Source: Selenomonadaceae bacterium (GTDB lineage: Bacteria; Bacillota; Negativicutes; Selenomonadales; Selenomonadaceae). From it: a stretch of 7,102 nt of DNA. The DNA is taken from contig JAFXOC010000645.1 in NCBI GenBank assembly GCA_017529085.1, positions 1-7,102 on the forward strand, read 5' to 3'. Both the position numbers and the translations under genes were made by a program. A model generated the notes under the pieces. The model ran no database searches and was not told where the DNA came from. It worked only from the letters and a program-made list of their open reading frames with translations. Below are positions 5,771-7,102 of this stretch, piece after piece; the first letter of the stretch is position 1; each line of letters opens with the position of its first letter.

Positions 5771-5894
5771 GCTCTCCCTCCGCCCTTCGGGCACCTCCCT
5801 CCAGGAGGGAGGCACTCAAATTACTGCTTTTGAGCCAAAATATTGAATTGCCTCTAACACCGCCCCCCTCCTAGAGGGGGGTAGGGGGGAGAGC
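5771..5894. repeat. GC-rich palindromic intergenic element (REP/MITE-like)
   Basis: The outer ends gctctccctcc (5771-5781) and ggggggagagc (5884-5894) are inverted repeats matching at 10 of 11 positions, with the other a G-U in RNA. Inside are hairpins gccc-ttc-gggc (5782-5792), cctccctcc against ggagggagg (5794-5802 / 5804-5812) and a C6/G6 hairpin (5863-5869 / 5875-5881). The C- and G-run composition is quite unlike the surrounding AT-rich DNA. It has no coding capacity. By symmetry and composition it looks like a dispersed palindromic repeat, but copy number cannot be seen from one window. Confidence 0.65.
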
Positions 5895-5915
5895 AAGAAA
5901 TTTAAATCCGTTAAA

Positions 5916-6064
5916 GTTTTTTCTTTCTCTTTTCTTTGTTACTTTCTTTTCTCTTAGCTACGCTTTGCTACGCATACAAGATTCGCTAAGTGCTAAAGCA
6001 CTAAGCGAATCTAATATCTTTTTTACAAAAAAGAAAGAGAAAAAAGAAAGTAAAGATAAAAAAC
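5916..6064. repeat. Polypyrimidine/polypurine inverted repeat with central hairpin
   Basis: A pyrimidine tract (5916-5955, rich in ctttct) is an imperfect inverted repeat of a purine tract (about 6027-6064). The best block pairs 5940-5955 with 6035-6053, with a two-base gap. Between them lie a direct repeat gctacgc (5957-5963, 5967-5973) and a 15-position hairpin with one mismatch (5979-5993 / 5998-6012, loop taaa). Six T follow at 6019-6024, so the hairpin could work as a weak terminator for the M48 transcript, although six bases separate stem and T run. With the element at 5771-5894 it fills the gap between the M48 gene and the next gene. Confidence 0.6.
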
Positions 6065-6080
6065 ACAAGGTAGTGAGGAA

Positions 6081-7102
6081 ATGACCGAAGCGGGAGAACT
6101 TTTTTATGCTTTGTCAAAGATTGCCAAAAGTCGCGAAATTTACGCTACTGATATAAAGGACGAAATTTGGTCGTATAACCTTAATATAAAAGACGGTAGG
6201 ACGGTTGGGACGAAACTCTTTCAATCTGCGGACGAAAAAGGGCGGGAGATTGTGCTCTCCATAGAGAAAGAGGTTTTTTCGGCGTGTCCGGAATTGCCCG
6301 AAAGCCTTGCCGGTTGGTTCGACGGCTCCGGGTATGAGGATTTCCGCAAGGAAGACGTAAAGCCTTTATCAAGGCGCGTGTTCCAGACGGAAGAGGGGGA
6401 AGTTACCCGCATTTTCCTTGACAGCGACAGGCGCACCAGGGAATTTGCCAAGTGGAAGAAAGCTAGGATTTTATGGCGCAAGGGCGAGCGGATAAAAGAG
6501 GCGAAAAATCTGCTCTTTGACGAATTGTATAGGGTTTACGAGAAAATGAAGCGGGACGATACCTTGGATTTCTTCGTTGCCAACGGTTTCTTTTACAGCG
6601 GTCTTTCCGCAAATTTGCACTATCCGCTGATACTTCGCAGGGCGGAACTTCGTTATAGTAACGGCAAGATGGAGATTGTGGATAAAGAAGAGGATACGAT
6701 TTTCTCAAAGGAAATATTTAACGAACTGCCGGGATTTGGCGAAGAGAGAGTTTTAAGAGCCGCGAAAGAAGTGCGTCGTTCAAAGGTTCACCCCGCCGAG
6801 GAGAATATCGGAGCCAGACTCTTGCAAAATTTGGCGGGATTTTTAAGCGCAAACTGCCGCTACAGCAAAGAGGGGCTTTATATCCTGCCTACGGATTGGT
6901 TTATCCTCTATGAAAAACCGGCGTTGCTTGTAAGGAAGAAACGCAGCGATGCGAGAGCGTTTTTGGAAAGCTTTGGGGAGTTTTACGAAAAAAACGACAA
7001 ATTGCCTCTGCCGCTTGAAGATTTCTTCCGCCCAAAACGCAGGGAATGCGGCGAAGCGAAGGATATAATTTTGCCCCAAAAGGACAGCCCCGCCCAAAAG
7101 AA
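6081..7102 (+). CDS. N-terminal part of a large SF1 helicase-like ATPase (partial)
   Basis: The frame starts at ATG 6081 and is still open at the window end, giving at least 340 residues. The start is supported by an in-frame stop at 6057-6059 with no other start between, and by aagg (6067-6070) and gagg (6075-6078) upstream. No signal peptide or membrane segment is seen. Residues 121-200 resemble the region before the helicase core in large UPF1-like AAA/superfamily 1 proteins: FAKWKKARILWRKGERIKEA, a helix AKNLLFDELYRVYEKM, then a FFVANGFFY segment and NLHYPLILRRAEL (178-190) followed by a charged strand. No Walker A motif lies within the visible part; in this family it would come further downstream. 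The family call rests on this N-terminal pattern only, from memory. Such proteins often exceed 1000 residues and some occur in defence loci. An unrelated large cytoplasmic protein cannot be excluded. Confidence 0.55.
   Translation, partial: MTEAGELFYALSKIAKSREIYATDIKDEIWSYNLNIKDGRTVGTKLFQSADEKGREIVLSIEKEVFSACPELPESLAGWFDGSGYEDFRKEDVKPLSRRVFQTEEGEVTRIFLDSDRRTREFAKWKKARILWRKGERIKEAKNLLFDELYRVYEKMKRDDTLDFFVANGFFYSGLSANLHYPLILRRAELRYSNGKMEIVDKEEDTIFSKEIFNELPGFGEERVLRAAKEVRRSKVHPAEENIGARLLQNLAGFLSANCRYSKEGLYILPTDWFILYEKPALLVRKKRSDARAFLESFGEFYEKNDKLPLPLEDFFRPKRRECGEAKDIILPQKDSPAQK

Noticed and set aside
6181..7097. Minus-strand open frames in the right-hand region
   Set aside because: The + strand frame from 6081 is open throughout with protein-like composition, and the minus-strand peptides show no family features.

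Overview
The window looks like an accessory region of a bacterial chromosome of low to moderate GC. The genes have strong Shine-Dalgarno sequences and two textbook sigma-70/sigma-A type promoters (17-base spacers). Rho-independent terminators close the first and third units. The M48 peptidase has a signal peptide and a periplasmic-type architecture, which suggests a cell with an outer membrane. A diderm Firmicute (Negativicutes) or a spirochaete would fit, but nothing here fixes the phylum. All recognised genes read on the + strand.

Layout. Bases 1-468 are mostly not a recognisable gene. They hold a weak 66-codon reading frame (72-272), a stem-loop at the extreme left, and a compact RNA-like fold at 288-400. 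In that fold a 14-bp closing stem encloses three hairpins, and two of the hairpin loops are complementary over 7 bases (a kissing loop). A clear terminator follows at 430-468, so this is best read as the 3' part of a non-coding transcript of unknown class. Bases 469-701 are AT-rich upstream DNA with direct and inverted repeats and a promoter carrying a palindrome between its -35 and -10 boxes. Next comes a toxin-antitoxin operon: an intact RelB/DinJ-type antitoxin (702-965) and a YoeB-type toxin whose C-terminus is broken, removing the catalytic His-Tyr end. A second two-gene unit (1293-2095) pairs a 62-residue protein with an atypical GNAT acetyltransferase through a 4-base stop/start overlap, ending at a strong terminator. 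It is a candidate second toxin-antitoxin-like module.

A consensus promoter (2242-2270) drives a 528-residue AAA-ATPase/PD-(D/E)XK nuclease-like protein (2340-3926), of a family common in multiple copies but without an established function. A 13-bp tandem repeat overlaps its stop codon and runs almost to the ribosome binding site of the next gene, a secreted M48 zinc metallopeptidase with a TPR-like C-terminus (3984-5738). The 342-base gap that follows is filled by two palindromic, probably repetitive elements. At the right edge begins a large protein (6081 onward, cut by the window) whose N-terminal region resembles that of large superfamily 1 helicase-like ATPases.

How the genes relate: the left half is typical mobile or defence-island cargo (decayed toxin-antitoxin pair, GNAT pair, ATPase-nuclease). 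The M48 gene and the right-hand gene are richer in G+C-ending codons and look more like resident genes, though a helicase-like protein beside an ATPase-nuclease could also be defence related. No integrase, transposase, CRISPR array, tRNA or rRNA was seen.
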